Shown here piece by piece: positions 60,406-60,713 of a stretch of DNA of 60,713 bases (position 1 is the stretch's first letter; each line of letters opens with the position of its first letter). The notes beneath the pieces are model-generated. The model was not told where the DNA came from. It saw only the letters and a program-made list of their open reading frames with translations, and searched no databases. The translations under genes and the position numbers were made by a program. This DNA comes from Oscillospiraceae bacterium (GTDB lineage Bacteria > Bacillota > Clostridia > Oscillospirales > Acutalibacteraceae). The stretch is taken from NCBI GenBank assembly GCA_015065505.1, contig SVQE01000007.1:1-60713 (forward strand). Direction: 5' to 3'.

Positions 60406-60713
60406 ATGGAATATATAAAAGTAACGAAAGATAATATTGAAAATGAGCACATCTGCTGTGCGATTTCAAATAACAACGATGTACAGGTCGCGTCTAAAAA
60501 GGCGTGGCTTTCCGAGCGGTTTGACGACGGTCTTGTTTTTCTCAAAAGCACCGAGCGAGGCAAATGCTTTATTGAATATATACCTGCCGAAAATGCGTGG
60601 AATCCGATTGAAGCAGACGGTTATATGTTTATTAACTGCCTCTGGGTTTCGGGGTCATTCAAAGGACACGGTTATTCAAACGATTTACTCGGCGAATGCA
60701 TTGCCGACAGTAA
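60406..60713 (+). CDS. GNAT/YoaP-like acetyltransferase, N-terminal part (cut by window edge)
   Basis: The frame is open from ATG 60406 (GGGAG upstream) to the end of the window, 102 residues. The sequence (SERFDDGLVFLKSTERGKC, FIEYIPAENAWNPI and VSGSFKGHGYSNDLLGEC) matches GNAT proteins with a YoaP-like C-terminus, including the acetyl-CoA loop. The C-terminal part lies outside the window. Confidence 0.72.
   Translation, partial: MEYIKVTKDNIENEHICCAISNNNDVQVASKKAWLSERFDDGLVFLKSTERGKCFIEYIPAENAWNPIEADGYMFINCLWVSGSFKGHGYSNDLLGECIADS

Noticed and set aside
1-60713. tRNA or rRNA genes
   Set aside because: I looked through the intergenic stretches and saw no convincing cloverleaf or rRNA sequence; all gaps are accounted for by repeats, promoters or terminators.

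Overview
The window looks like a chromosomal segment of a low-to-mid GC Bacillota, most plausibly an uncultured gut Clostridia of the Oscillospirales type. This rests on the housekeeping gene orders (topA-trmFO-plsX-rnc-smc-ftsY and yhbY-nadD-yqeK-rsfS-leuS), a spoVAD remnant, dockerin-tailed BspA-like surface proteins and a Tn4451/Tn1549-style mobile element. The lineage is inferred from gene content only.

Layout. 1-18.9 kb is an almost unbroken + strand housekeeping block: TrmH-family methyltransferase, dprA, topA, trmFO, plsX, rnc, an Elp3-like radical SAM protein, smc, ftsY, rdgB, yhbY, nadD, yqeK, rsfS and leuS. Its gaps are filled with dispersed palindromic repeats. A perfect 31-bp inverted pair of one of these repeats flanks ftsY. 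18.9-23.9 kb holds a small membrane protein, three tandem copies of a ~319-bp non-coding unit, a phosphoesterase, a D,D-carboxypeptidase with an altered SxN motif, and a Fic protein. 24.1-33.5 kb is a surface-protein cluster: a BspA/LRR_5 protein, an ECF sigma factor, a membrane protein with an N-terminal part inside the cell and LRR repeats outside (probable anti-sigma), and a 1693-residue LRR-dockerin protein. 33.7-35.1 kb is infC-rpmI-rplT behind an attenuator leader, with an unusual ATC start proposed for infC.

36.0-56.9 kb is a mobilizable element inserted in spoVAD. Its backbone is TnpV, a DUF6809-like protein, a sigma region-4 protein, a Cys-rich VLP protein, a hairpin-rich candidate oriT, MobC, a MobP relaxase, a DUF6870-like protein and a large TnpX-like serine recombinase. 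Its cargo is a defence island. This includes a phase-variable type I restriction-modification locus (hsdM, hsdS, tyrosine recombinase, two spare hsdS half-genes with 15-bp inverted sites, hsdR). Between the spare cassettes and hsdR sit a zinc-ribbon/HEPN protein and a protein resembling a class III nucleotidyl cyclase. A compact four-gene run follows: a TIR protein, an RNase HI-RnlA fusion toxin, an RnlB-like antitoxin and a TPR/cold-shock-domain protein. I consider that run the best candidate for an undescribed system. E. coli RnlA/RnlB is functionally tied to RNase HI acting in trans, and here RNase HI is part of the toxin polypeptide.

The 3' half of spoVAD is not found to the right of the recombinase. 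56.9-60.7 kb instead carries a small HTH protein, a structured leader with attenuator ahead of an unknown 323-residue protein, two tiny proteins, a second Fic protein and two GNAT-type acetyltransferases, the last cut by the window edge. No rRNA, tRNA or CRISPR array was recognised. All domain assignments are from reading the translated sequences; no database search was run.
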